8,762 nt of DNA from Fen-1118 sp964491625 (GCA_964491625.1 CAZBIU010000296.1:1-8762); one strand, 5' to 3'; counted from the first letter of the stretch, positions 1 through 6,852 are shown. Notes: generated by a model from the letters alone, not told the origin. Program-made: numbers and translations.

Positions 1-1
1 C

Positions 2-2212
2 GTGCGCTTTCCGGTGGTGCCGGGACAGGCCGCGCTGGAAGCCATCCTCGGCAAGACGCCGGCGGCGCTGGTCATCTGGACCACCACGCCTTGGACCCTG
101 GCGGCGAACCTCGCCATCGTGGCGAATCCCGAGCTCACGTACGTCGCGATTCCGGTCGAGCGCAAAGGCCGGGAATACCTGATCGTCGCGCGCGAGCTTG
201 CGGATGGATTCCTTACCGCGTGTGGAATCGCCGCACCCGCGAAGGATTCCTGGATCGAGCTGTCGGGCGACAGGTTGCGCGGCCTGCGCGGCCTGCGCTA
301 CCAGCATCCCTTTATCGCGACGCCCAAGTCGGACAAGGATTTCCGCCTGACCTTCGCGTCGCACGCAACCCTGGACGCGGGCACCGGCCTGGTACACACC
401 GCCCCCGGCCACGGCGCCGACGACTATGCGGTCGGCCGCGCGGAAGGGCTGGATGTGTACGCGCCCGTGGACGGCAGCGGCCGCTACACCGCCGAAGTGC
501 CGAATTGGGCCGGCATGAAGGTCTTCGATGCCAATCCCCAGATCGTCGCGCACCTGGCAGAAACCGGTTACCTGCTCAACCAGCCGGGCGAGCAAATCAA
601 GCACCAGTACCCGCACTGCTGGCGCTGTAAGAACCCGGTGCTCTTCCGCGCCACCAGCCAGTGGTTCGCGCGCCTGGGCGACCTGGGCGACAAGACGAGC
701 TTGCGCCAGCAAGCGCTCGACGAGATCGACCGAACCCAGTGGATCCCGGCCTGGGGCCGCGACCGCATCCGCGGCATGGTCGAAGTTCGTCCCGACTGGT
801 GCCTGTCGCGCCAGCGCGTGTGGGGCGTCCCGATCCCGGCCTATCTTTGCAAGCAGTGCGACGAGCCATTCTTGCAAGCGTCGGCGATGGAGTTCGTCGC
901 CAACATCTTCGCCACCGAGGGATCGAACGCGTGGTTCACCAAGCCGGTGTCCGAGCTCGCGCCCGCGGGCACGCGCTGTCCGCGCTGCCAAGGCGCGGAT
1001 CTCGACAAAACCCACGACATCGTCGACGTATGGTTTGAATCGGGGGTGAGCTGGGCCGCGGTCGCCGACGGGCGGCTCGTGCCCAAGGGTGCGAAGGTCG
1101 ACCTGTACCTGGAAGGCGCCGACCAGCATCGCGGCTGGTTCCACTCGTCGCTCCTGGCCGCGGTGGCCGCGCGCGGAAGCGCCCCGTACAAGGCGGTGCT
1201 GACCCACGGCTGGGTGCTCGACGAGCGCGGCAAGGTGTACTCGAAATCAGAAATTGAGCGCGCTCGCGCCGCCGGCATCAAGACCGATTACGTCGAGCCC
1301 AGCGTGTGGATGGAAAAGAACGGCGCCGAGCTCTTGCGCCTGTGGGTAGCCGCCGCCGACTACCAGTCCGACGTGGTGTTCTCGAAGACCATCCTCGATC
1401 AGCTAAGCGAGTCGTACCGCAAGATCCGCAACACCTGCCGCTTCCTGCTCTCGAACTTGTACGATTTCGTGCCCGCCCGCGACGCCCTGCCCGACGGAAA
1501 GCTGCGGGAGCTCGACCGCATGGCGCTGGCGGTTTTGCGCGAGCGCGATAAACAGGTTCTGCAAGCCTTCGAGCAATACAGCTTCCACGACGCGGTCAGG
1601 CTGACGGTCGACTACCTGATCACGGTGTCGGCCGAATACCTCGGTCCCATCAAAGACGCGCTCTACTGCGAGGCCGCCAATTCGCCCGACCGGCGCAGCG
1701 TGCAGACCGCGCTTTACGAAATGGTGAAGACGGTGGCGACCTGGATGGCGCCCATCCTGTGTTTCTCCGCGCAGGACGTGGCCGACGAGCTTTTGCGCCT
1801 GACCGGCACCGCATTCGACGTGCACGGCGGGACCTGGGCGGTGAAGGGCGGCGACGGGGACGCACGCTGGGTCAATGAGCTGCGACCGCGCCGCGATGCC
1901 GTGCTGGCCAAGCTGGAAGCCTTCCGGGCCGCGGGCCACAAGGCGCTCGAAGCGAGCATCACCGTCACGCCGTCCGCTGCCGAGCGCCTGCTGTGGCAAC
2001 AGCACCTCGTGCACCTGACCCTGCTGTGCGAGGTCTCCAAGATCGAGCTTTCCGCCAGCGACGCGGAAGCCACCACGGTCACGGTGTCCGAGGCGCCCGG
2101 TCCCGAATGCCCGCGTTGCTGGCGGCGCACCGGGACCGCATCCGGCCACGCGCAGGAGCCCGACCTTTGCATCCGTTGCGCTTCCGTGGTCAAGTCAATG
2201 GAGATGCCATGA
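2..2212 (+). CDS. ileS: Isoleucyl-tRNA synthetase, C-terminal 736 residues (5' end outside window)
   Basis: Cytoplasmic class I synthetase that charges tRNA-Ile and hydrolyses mischarged Val-tRNA. The reading frame is open at the left edge and the first codon (GTG) lies inside the protein. By comparison with the roughly 940-residue E. coli enzyme, about 200 N-terminal residues including the HIGH motif are missing. Visible in order (window residue numbers): TTPWT (28-32) opening the editing domain; the editing-site segment GTGLVHTAPGHGADDY (127-142); YPHCWRCKNP (203-212); FRATSQWF (215-222); two CxxC pairs at 283/286 and 326/329 that could form a zinc ribbon; DVWFESG (342-348); YLEGADQHRGWF (369-380); a KMSKS equivalent that reads VYSKS (412-416) followed by an insertion; and a C-terminal zinc finger CPRCW...CIRC at 2108-2179. 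That finger is typical of the bacterial type 1 enzyme. The gene overlaps lspA by four bases. Confidence 0.97.
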   Translation: MRFPVVPGQAALEAILGKTPAALVIWTTTPWTLAANLAIVANPELTYVAIPVERKGREYLIVARELADGFLTACGIAAPAKDSWIELSGDRLRGLRGLRYQHPFIATPKSDKDFRLTFASHATLDAGTGLVHTAPGHGADDYAVGRAEGLDVYAPVDGSGRYTAEVPNWAGMKVFDANPQIVAHLAETGYLLNQPGEQIKHQYPHCWRCKNPVLFRATSQWFARLGDLGDKTSLRQQALDEIDRTQWIPAWGRDRIRGMVEVRPDWCLSRQRVWGVPIPAYLCKQCDEPFLQASAMEFVANIFATEGSNAWFTKPVSELAPAGTRCPRCQGADLDKTHDIVDVWFESGVSWAAVADGRLVPKGAKVDLYLEGADQHRGWFHSSLLAAVAARGSAPYKAVLTHGWVLDERGKVYSKSEIERARAAGIKTDYVEPSVWMEKNGAELLRLWVAAADYQSDVVFSKTILDQLSESYRKIRNTCRFLLSNLYDFVPARDALPDGKLRELDRMALAVLRERDKQVLQAFEQYSFHDAVRLTVDYLITVSAEYLGPIKDALYCEAANSPDRRSVQTALYEMVKTVATWMAPILCFSAQDVADELLRLTGTAFDVHGGTWAVKGGDGDARWVNELRPRRDAVLAKLEAFRAAGHKALEASITVTPSAAERLLWQQHLVHLTLLCEVSKIELSASDAEATTVTVSEAPGPECPRCWRRTGTASGHAQEPDLCIRCASVVKSMEMP
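1232..1279 (+). other. Variant KMSKS loop plus about 10-residue insertion in IleRS
   Basis: The catalytic KMSKS loop of class I synthetases reads KVYSKS at 1232-1249. Aligned on the conserved LDxRG and GAxxLRLW blocks, VYSKS replaces KMSKS, keeping the second lysine and both serines. From there to the conserved LRLW there are about 10 more residues than in E. coli IleRS. The added residues include charged ones (EIERARAAGIKTDY). Neighbouring blocks are intact, so this is unlikely to be a frameshift. Confidence 0.75.
2200..2212 (+). promoter_or_regulatory. lspA ribosome binding site inside ileS, with ATGA stop/start overlap
   Basis: GGAG at 2200-2203 lies five bases before the lspA ATG (2209-2211). 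The ileS stop TGA (2210-2212) overlaps that ATG. The layout predicts translational coupling of lspA to ileS and fixes the lspA start, excluding the in-frame upstream extension from 1993. Confidence 0.75.
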
Positions 2213-2754
2213 CCGCGCCCGAGTCAAGCAAAGCAAAGTACATCCTGGCCAGCCTTTGCGGGGTGGTGTCCATCGTGCTCGACCAGTGGACCAAGGTCCT
2301 GGCGCGCACCCATCTTAGGCCCCTTGGCCCGTGGCGAACCAAGGTCATCGTCCCGGGCTACTTCGACCTGCGCTATTCGGAAAACACCGGTGTGGCGTTC
2401 GGGATGGGGCAAACCATGCCCGGCGGTCGTTTCATCCTGACCCTTGTCGCACTGGCTGCGCTCTTGCTGGTGGGCTACTACCTCAAGCGCTCGGGCGACC
2501 GCCAGTACCGGCTGCACCTAGCGCTCGGCTTGGTAGGCGGCGGCGCCATCGGCAACCTCATCGACCGCATCGCGTTCGGACGGGTCACCGACTTCATCGT
2601 ATGGCACGTCGGCCCGCACGAATGGCCCGCCTTCAACATCGCCGACGCCGCCCTGGTGGTTGGCGTCGCACTCATGGCGCTCGACATGTTGCTCGACAAA
2701 CGCGGCCACGCGTCCGAGCCCAACCCCGCGCCGCCTGATCCCGCCGGCAAATAG
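2209..2754 (+). CDS. lspA: Lipoprotein signal peptidase (signal peptidase II)
   Basis: Inner-membrane aspartyl protease that cleaves the signal peptide of diacylglyceryl-modified prolipoproteins just before the lipidated cysteine. The product has 181 residues, a normal length for the family. It shows DQWTK (25-29), the SENTGVAFG block (57-65), GGAIGNLIDRIAFGRVTDF (111-129) and FNIADAALVVG (142-152). The two catalytic aspartates by homology are D128 and D146. Four hydrophobic segments are seen at about 10-27, 72-92, 101-118 and 143-163, as expected. The C-terminal tail after 164 is polar and proline-rich. The start is set by the GGAG site and the ATGA overlap with ileS; ileS-lspA adjacency is common in bacteria. 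The two lgt genes downstream encode the preceding step of the same pathway. Confidence 0.96.
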   Translation: MTAPESSKAKYILASLCGVVSIVLDQWTKVLARTHLRPLGPWRTKVIVPGYFDLRYSENTGVAFGMGQTMPGGRFILTLVALAALLLVGYYLKRSGDRQYRLHLALGLVGGGAIGNLIDRIAFGRVTDFIVWHVGPHEWPAFNIADAALVVGVALMALDMLLDKRGHASEPNPAPPDPAGK

Positions 2755-2831
2755 GCACCGCCCGAATCGGCCGGCTCCGCGAGAATTGCGAAGTGGCTCC
2801 GCCGCCGACAATGCGGTAGGAGAGTAAAGCG
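2755..2831. other. lspA-lgt1 intergenic spacer with ribosome binding site
   Basis: This 77-bp gap has no convincing terminator or promoter. A good Shine-Dalgarno sequence, AGGAG at 2818-2822 within AGGAGAG, sits nine bases before the ATG at 2832 and supports that start. The genes are co-directional, so read-through from lspA is likely. Confidence 0.6.
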
Positions 2832-3800
2832 ATGCGGCCGATTCTCGTCGATTTCGGCGTCGATCTCCCGGTGCTCGGCCACCTGGACTTGCCGTCGTAT
2901 TTCGTGATGCTCACCCTGAGCTTCATGATCGGCGCGTGGATGACCCGGCGGGAAGCCCCGCGCTTGGGACTCGACCGCGAGCGCGTGCTCGACCTCAGCA
3001 TCTACATCGTCGTCGCCTCCATCGTCGGCGCGCGCCTCCTGCACGTCATCGCCGACGGTCACTTCCACGACTACGTCAACCTGTGCGTGGACAACTTCAA
3101 GGTCCGCGCCACCGAGGCCAAGGTCACCTACTGCAACGCCAGCAGCGAGTGCGGTTGGGACTACGTCTGCAATCTCGCCGACCACACCTGCCACCCGCCG
3201 CGCGACTGCTTCGCCGTGCTGGAGGTCTGGCGGGGCGGACTGACCTACTACGGCGGTTTCATCGCCGCGACCCTGTTCTCGCTCTACTTCGCACGCAAGC
3301 ACCGCATGGCCCTCTGGAAAGTGGCCGATTTGTACGCGCCGTGGATTGCCTTCGGGCTCATGCTCACGCGCTTCGGCTGCTACCTCAACGGCTGCTGCTA
3401 CGGAAAGGTGACGAACGTCCCCTGGGCGGTTCGCTTCCCCATCGGGAGCCCGGCTTGGGAGGCGCAGCACGACGCGCACCTCATCGCCGACCACGCCGCC
3501 GCGCTGCCCGTGCACCCGACGGAAATCTACCTCGCGCTGCTGAACCTGCTTACCTTCTTCGTATTGTTCTACCTCATCAAGCCGCGCAAGAAGTTCGATG
3601 GACAGCTCTTCGCCTGGCTTTTGATCCTGAAGGGTGTGTTCCGATCCTTGGTCGAAATCTGGCGCGACGACGACCGCGGCGTGTTCTGGGGCTTCCTGTC
3701 CACCTCGCAGATCATCTCGCTGCCGCTGATCGCGCTCGGCATCTTCATGCTGGTGCGCTTCGACCATAGCCGCGCGACGCCCGCGAGCCCAGCCGCGTGA
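2832..3800 (+). CDS. lgt: Prolipoprotein diacylglyceryl transferase, divergent paralogue 1 with Cys-rich loop
   Basis: Predicted inner-membrane Lgt, which transfers diacylglycerol from phosphatidylglycerol to the lipobox cysteine. It has 322 residues against about 290 in E. coli. Recognisable family blocks: LPSYFVML with Y23 (E. coli Y26), VWRGGLTYYGG (132-142), the signature TRFGCYLNGCCYGK (179-192), HPTEIY (228-233) and FRSLVEIWR (270-278). R180, G191, R271 and E275 match E. coli R143, G154, R239 and E243. E. coli H103, N146 and E151 are replaced by Y140, C183 and C188. Multiple hydrophobic segments are present (about 21-37, 55-72, 137-153, 168-178, 234-249, 258-270, 291-308). An insert at about 80-127 holds six cysteines (85, 101, 107, 113, 120, 126). 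The start has a strong Shine-Dalgarno. The gene overlaps the second lgt by four bases. Family membership is firm; activity and substrate preference are inferred. Confidence 0.9.
   Translation: MRPILVDFGVDLPVLGHLDLPSYFVMLTLSFMIGAWMTRREAPRLGLDRERVLDLSIYIVVASIVGARLLHVIADGHFHDYVNLCVDNFKVRATEAKVTYCNASSECGWDYVCNLADHTCHPPRDCFAVLEVWRGGLTYYGGFIAATLFSLYFARKHRMALWKVADLYAPWIAFGLMLTRFGCYLNGCCYGKVTNVPWAVRFPIGSPAWEAQHDAHLIADHAAALPVHPTEIYLALLNLLTFFVLFYLIKPRKKFDGQLFAWLLILKGVFRSLVEIWRDDDRGVFWGFLSTSQIISLPLIALGIFMLVRFDHSRATPASPAA
3084..3209 (+). other. Six-cysteine insert in Lgt paralogue 1
   Basis: Residues 85-126 contain cysteines at 85, 101, 107, 113, 120 and 126. The spacing (C-x5-C-x5-C-x6-C-x5-C for the last five) resembles small disulfide-rich modules. 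The insert lies between the second predicted membrane segment and the conserved VWRGGL block, a loop that faces the periplasm in E. coli Lgt. The neighbouring paralogue has only two cysteines in this loop. Confidence 0.7.
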
Positions 3801-4726
3801 GACCGACCCTTTTCCATATCGGCTTAGGACGCCATCCCTTCGAGGTGCATTCATACGGCTTTCTCATTGCGATGGGACTCTTGGTGGGCGTGGCGCTTGC
3901 GGTCCGACGCGGGCGTAGCGTGGGCATCCCAACCGGCGCCACCCTCGACCTGACCTTCTACGCCATCGTGTTCGGCATGCTGGGGTCGCGCCTCGTCTAC
4001 GTCGTCACGCACGCAGGAGACTACGCGCGCCTTTGCACCGGCGCGGGCGTTCCGCGCAGCTTGGGCCAGCGGCTCTTCGATTGCACCGCCGCCCTGCACG
4101 TCTGGCAAGGCGGCCTGGTCTTCCTGGGCGGGGCAGTGCTTGCCGCGGTAACCACGCTTCTCTTCGCGCGCCGAAAGCAGCTCGGCCTCGGCTTGGTCGC
4201 CGACGTGCTGGCCCCGTCGGTGAGCATCGCGCATGTGTTCGGTCGTCTCGGCTGCTTCATGGTCGGCTGCTGCTACGGCAAACCGTGGCCTTCCGGGGTG
4301 CGCTTTCCCAAGGGCAGCGTCGCCTTCGACGAGTTGCTCGCCAAGGGGATGTTTCTGCGCGAGGCGACCGCGACCTATGGCCTCCACCCCACGCAAATCT
4401 ACGAAGCGGGCGGCGAGCTTCTCATCTTTCTGGTGTTGGTTTGGCTTTGGCGCCGCCGACACACGCCGGGCACGGTCGCGCTCGCCTACGCCGTGGGGTA
4501 CGGCCTGCTTCGCTTCGTAGTCGAGATCTTCCGCGGCGACGAGGCCCGCGGCTATCTTTTTCAAGTGCGAATCCCCGGTCTGGCCGCGGCGCTGGCGCTG
4601 CCGCCGAATGAACCACTGTTCCTGTCGTCGGCGCAGGCGACCGCACTGCTGCTCATGGGGTTCGGCAGCGTCGGGTATTTCCTACTCAGGCGGCGCGTGC
4701 CTGGTCCGGCGGCAAGACAGTCTTGA
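3797..4726 (+). CDS. lgt: Prolipoprotein diacylglyceryl transferase, divergent paralogue 2
   Basis: Second Lgt-family membrane protein, 309 residues. The GTG start overlaps the stop of the first lgt (GTGA, 3797-3800). No clear Shine-Dalgarno is visible, so translation is probably coupled. Family blocks: HSYGFLIAMG with Y20, VWQGGLVFLGG (102-112), FGRLGCFMVGCCYGKP (148-163), LHPTQIY (196-202) and LLRFVVEIFRGD (237-248). R150, G161, R239 and E243 match E. coli R143, G154, R239 and E243. E. coli H103, N146 and E151 become L110, C153 and C158. A loop at 80-96 has two cysteines. The two paralogues differ strongly outside the motifs, so this is not a recent tandem duplication. It may act on a different set of prolipoproteins or with a different lipid; that is inference. 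Confidence 0.9.
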   Translation: MRPTLFHIGLGRHPFEVHSYGFLIAMGLLVGVALAVRRGRSVGIPTGATLDLTFYAIVFGMLGSRLVYVVTHAGDYARLCTGAGVPRSLGQRLFDCTAALHVWQGGLVFLGGAVLAAVTTLLFARRKQLGLGLVADVLAPSVSIAHVFGRLGCFMVGCCYGKPWPSGVRFPKGSVAFDELLAKGMFLREATATYGLHPTQIYEAGGELLIFLVLVWLWRRRHTPGTVALAYAVGYGLLRFVVEIFRGDEARGYLFQVRIPGLAAALALPPNEPLFLSSAQATALLLMGFGSVGYFLLRRRVPGPAARQS

Positions 4727-4735
4727 CAGTTTTTT
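4713..4735 (+). terminator. Possible weak intrinsic terminator at the lgt2 stop
   Basis: CAAGA (4713-4717) pairs with TCTTG (4721-4725) around a CAG loop. Four bases later comes a run of six T (4730-4735). The stem is only 5 bp and AT-rich and is spaced from the T-run, so any terminator would be weak. It overlaps the lgt2 stop codon (4724-4726) and the candidate -35 box listed next. Confidence 0.3.
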
Positions 4736-4750
4736 CGGACGCTCTTTACT
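4723..4750 (+). promoter_or_regulatory. Candidate sigma70-type promoter for the exported-protein/lipoprotein pair
   Basis: A perfect TTGACA (4723-4728) is followed after 16 bp by TTTACT (4745-4750), which matches 4 of 6 positions of TATAAT. A transcript from it would begin around 4757, essentially at the ATG (4758), giving a leaderless mRNA. That fits the lack of a convincing Shine-Dalgarno upstream of this start. This is pattern matching only; the promoter preferences of this organism are unknown. Confidence 0.35.
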
Positions 4751-4757
4751 GGATCGC

Positions 4758-5150
4758 ATGAAGAGGCGTCTTCGCGCTGGCGATGTTACCAACTTCGGGT
4801 GTGGCGGTGCGGGTCGCGGGGCGAGCTTTCGAGGTGTTGCGTTCGCACTGACCTTGATCTCGCTGTCTGGGCTCGCGGGCCACGCCACGGCTCAGAACTG
4901 GGAACCGGCTCCGCCACCGCCACCTGTCTACGCCGTGCCTCCCGCGCCGGCCACGACCTTTGCCGGCAATGCACCCGGCCCAACCGCCGAGCCCTGCGAG
5001 AGTTGCTCTCACTGGCCCGTCTGGCTCGCGGTCGGCACTGCGGTGGTCGCTGCCGCGGTCATCGGCATCATGTATTTCCGACAGGACAAGGATTTGTCCA
5101 TGCCCATCACCAGCTACGGATCGAAGCGCTTCCAGGGGGCCCGGCCATGA
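4758..5150 (+). CDS. Small exported, membrane-anchored proline-rich protein (unrecognised)
   Basis: 130 residues; no family recognised. The N-terminus is basic (MKRRLR), followed by a long n-region and a hydrophobic stretch at about 27-40. It ends in HATAQNW, a plausible signal peptidase I site after A45 (ATA). Next comes a proline-rich stretch (PPPPPVYAVPPAP, 52-64) and a CESC pair (C80, C83). A single predicted membrane segment follows (WPVWLAVGTAVVAAAVIGIMY, about 86-106), then a polar tail ending SYGSKRFQGARP. If the signal peptide is cleaved, the proline-rich part would face the periplasm and the tail the cytoplasm. The ATG at 4758 was chosen because in-frame codons upstream lie inside lgt2. 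The gene overlaps the next one by ATGA, so the two products probably work together. Function unknown. Confidence 0.72.
   Translation: MKRRLRAGDVTNFGCGGAGRGASFRGVAFALTLISLSGLAGHATAQNWEPAPPPPPVYAVPPAPATTFAGNAPGPTAEPCESCSHWPVWLAVGTAVVAAAVIGIMYFRQDKDLSMPITSYGSKRFQGARP
5134..5150 (+). promoter_or_regulatory. Ribosome binding site and ATGA overlap of the lipoprotein gene
   Basis: AGGGGG (5134-5139) lies seven bases before ATG 5147. The ATG overlaps the upstream TGA stop (5148-5150). This decides the start over the much longer in-frame extension to 4799, and it places a lipoprotein signal peptide exactly at the N-terminus. Confidence 0.7.
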
Positions 5151-6766
5151 AAGCACGGCCACTGTCCCTTGGATTCTTGGCGGTGCTGGCTTGTACACGC
5201 CCCATCGAGGACGCGGGCATCGTGCTCAACGTGGACACCGACGTGACCGCCGACCGGAGCGTGATCAACCACATCACAGTCACGGTGGACACCCGGCAGC
5301 AGAACTGGTCACTCACCCGCCCGTTGCCGGGCAGCCTTGGCATCGTGACCAGCCCGGGAAACAAGTCGGTGCTGGTCGAGGGCTTTGCGAATTCGGTCCT
5401 TCGCGGCCGGTGGTCGGGCTCGATTCTGGCCAGCAAGGGAAAGGTCATCGTCCAAGACGTCCACCTGGCCTATGTCGGTAGCGGGCTTCTCGACGGCGGT
5501 GCGATGACGATCGACGGTGGTGGGTTGGATGTTCCAGGCGCGGATGGCCGGTCGGACGCCCCAGCCGATAGGATCGGCCTCGATGTGTCCGGCACAGGTG
5601 GTACAGGCGGGGCTGTGGACGCAACCGTCGATGTCATTGGCAAGGACCTGCGTGGCACCGGCGGAATCTCCGGCACCGACGGTAACCCGGCCATCGACGG
5701 CGCCGTCGACCTGGGCAAGCCCGACGCGGTTGGCACCGGCGGAGCTTCCGGAAGTGACAGCGGCGACGCTCCCGGCGCCCCCGATGGACCGAACAGCGAT
5801 AGCGCAATTCCGATCACCGCACCCCTCACTGGCGCCTTCGCCGTCAACTCGCAGTTCCAGGTTCACGCCACCGCGGCCGCACCCGGACCACTCGCGGACG
5901 CCCTCGGACTCGTACATGGATTCGTCGATGATCCCGCCAACGCCATTCTGACCTTTGCAGCGGACGCAGGCATTCCGGAGCTTTCCGCGCTGCAGTCCGA
6001 GCTGCCGTCGGCGCTCTACGGCAGCTTGACCGGCTGGATGAATTCGTACATCAAGAGCGCAAACGCAAGTGGGGTCGTGCCCTACGATCAGCTCGTATGG
6101 CTGGACGACACCGTGCGCTCGCTGCTGCTCTACTGGGGACTGCAGTCGAGCCTCGCGCTGCCCGTCGGGCAGCCGGGCACACACACACCGCTGGCGTTCA
6201 TCTTCACGTCCCCGACCGAGCCCCTCACCTTCCCAATCGATGCCTCCGGCGCGGTCCCGGGCGCCGGCATCACAGCGTTGGCATCCTGGCTAGACGGCCC
6301 GAGCAGCGCCGCGGTCGTGACCATCTCCGATCACGCCATGGCAATGCCGTTCGGTCCCTACGCGCTGCCGGCGCTCAATGCGATCCTACTCGCCCAGTAC
6401 GCTGCGCCCGATCTCGGGTCTTTTCTCTCCAACGCCATCGGCTGCGAAGACATGGCCACGAGCGTCGCATCCCACTGCGTGGGCATCGTCTGCGTCGGAC
6501 ACGCGGGCGACCTGTTCGCGGTCTGTGAAGGGGGACTGGCCGAGGGGGCGCGACAGATCGACGATCAGATAGACGGGCTTCGGATCCAGACCCTCCATTT
6601 CGAAAACGGCAGCGCGACCGCCGTGGGCGCGTCGGTTTCTCGGCCGCAGGACGCGACCTCCCTGGAAAGCGGCGTGTGGGAGGCCACGGTCGACTTCGGA
6701 AATGATCCTGAACCGGCGGATGCGACCTTCTCGGCAACCGCGGGAGCCGATACACCGAGGCTCTAG
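5147..6766 (+). CDS. Predicted lipoprotein with Gly/Asp-rich spacer and large C-terminal domain (unrecognised)
   Basis: 539 residues; no known family recognised. It begins MKARPLSLGFLAVLAC, a short type II signal peptide with lipobox VLAC and predicted lipidated C16. Residues 25-112 look like a beta-rich domain (ILNVDTDVT, INHITVTVDTR, VIVQDVHLAYVG). Residues 113-222 are a flexible spacer rich in Gly, Asp, Ser, Pro and Thr with repeated GTGG units. Residues 227-539 form a second, more globular domain with WLDDTVRSLLLYWG (318-331) and four cysteines (433, 444, 449, 460) that could form disulfides. The product is probably membrane-anchored on the periplasmic side or moved to the outer membrane. 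Its place behind lspA and two lgt genes makes it a candidate substrate of those enzymes. The stop TAG lies within the CTAG bordering the adjoining palindromic element. Confidence 0.85.
   Translation: MKARPLSLGFLAVLACTRPIEDAGIVLNVDTDVTADRSVINHITVTVDTRQQNWSLTRPLPGSLGIVTSPGNKSVLVEGFANSVLRGRWSGSILASKGKVIVQDVHLAYVGSGLLDGGAMTIDGGGLDVPGADGRSDAPADRIGLDVSGTGGTGGAVDATVDVIGKDLRGTGGISGTDGNPAIDGAVDLGKPDAVGTGGASGSDSGDAPGAPDGPNSDSAIPITAPLTGAFAVNSQFQVHATAAAPGPLADALGLVHGFVDDPANAILTFAADAGIPELSALQSELPSALYGSLTGWMNSYIKSANASGVVPYDQLVWLDDTVRSLLLYWGLQSSLALPVGQPGTHTPLAFIFTSPTEPLTFPIDASGAVPGAGITALASWLDGPSSAAVVTISDHAMAMPFGPYALPALNAILLAQYAAPDLGSFLSNAIGCEDMATSVASHCVGIVCVGHAGDLFAVCEGGLAEGARQIDDQIDGLRIQTLHFENGSATAVGASVSRPQDATSLESGVWEATVDFGNDPEPADATFSATAGADTPRL
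5483..5812 (+). repeat. Low-complexity GTGG/Asp-Gly spacer region of the lipoprotein
   Basis: Codons 113-222 carry imperfect repeats: GTGGTGG at residues 149-155, GTGG at 170-173 and again at 196-199, and GAVD at 155 and 185. The 12-mer GGCACCGGCGGA occurs at 5654-5665 and 5732-5743. Similar Gly-Thr spacers are frequent in surface lipoproteins of Polyangia-like bacteria (general knowledge). They probably act as a flexible tether. Confidence 0.6.
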
Positions 6767-6801
6767 TACCGCCGGTCAGAATTGCGGTCATGTTTTGGGT
6801 G
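6763..6801 (+). repeat. Left terminal inverted repeat
   Basis: The left arm starts with CTAG, then TACCGCCGGTCAGAATT (6767-6783), a 5-base mismatched stretch, and CATGTTTTGGGTG (6789-6801). The first 21 bases pair perfectly with 6989-7009; the last 13 match the other arm at 11 positions. Confidence 0.85.
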
Positions 6802-6836
6802 ACGAGGCGCCCGTCCGGCAAGGCGCGACGAGGGCG

Positions 6837-6852
6837 CATAGCCGAAGCTATG
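6837..6852. repeat. Internal hairpin 1: CATAGC-CGAA-GCTATG
   Basis: CATAGC (6837-6842) and GCTATG (6847-6852) form a perfect 6-bp stem around a CGAA tetraloop. It lies in the left half of the palindromic element. Confidence 0.6.

Noticed and set aside
2..2212. Possibility that ileS is a truncated pseudogene
   Set aside because: The frame is open at the window edge, the first residues align inside the protein, and all downstream motifs are intact; the missing N-terminus is explained by the window border.
2478..3854. A 458-codon open frame on the minus strand across lspA and lgt1
   Set aside because: It lies opposite well-supported membrane-protein genes. The product is charged, His/Glu/Arg-rich and without recognisable motifs, the usual antisense shadow in GC-rich DNA.
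4799..5146. In-frame N-terminal extension of the lipoprotein
   Set aside because: It is Arg/Cys-rich noise overlapping the exported-protein gene. Starting at 5147 gives a signal peptide, lipobox, ribosome site and ATGA coupling.
5309..6184. A 291-codon minus-strand open frame opposite the lipoprotein gene
   Set aside because: The plus-strand frame has a lipobox, a Shine-Dalgarno and a start coupled to its neighbour; the minus frame has none of these.
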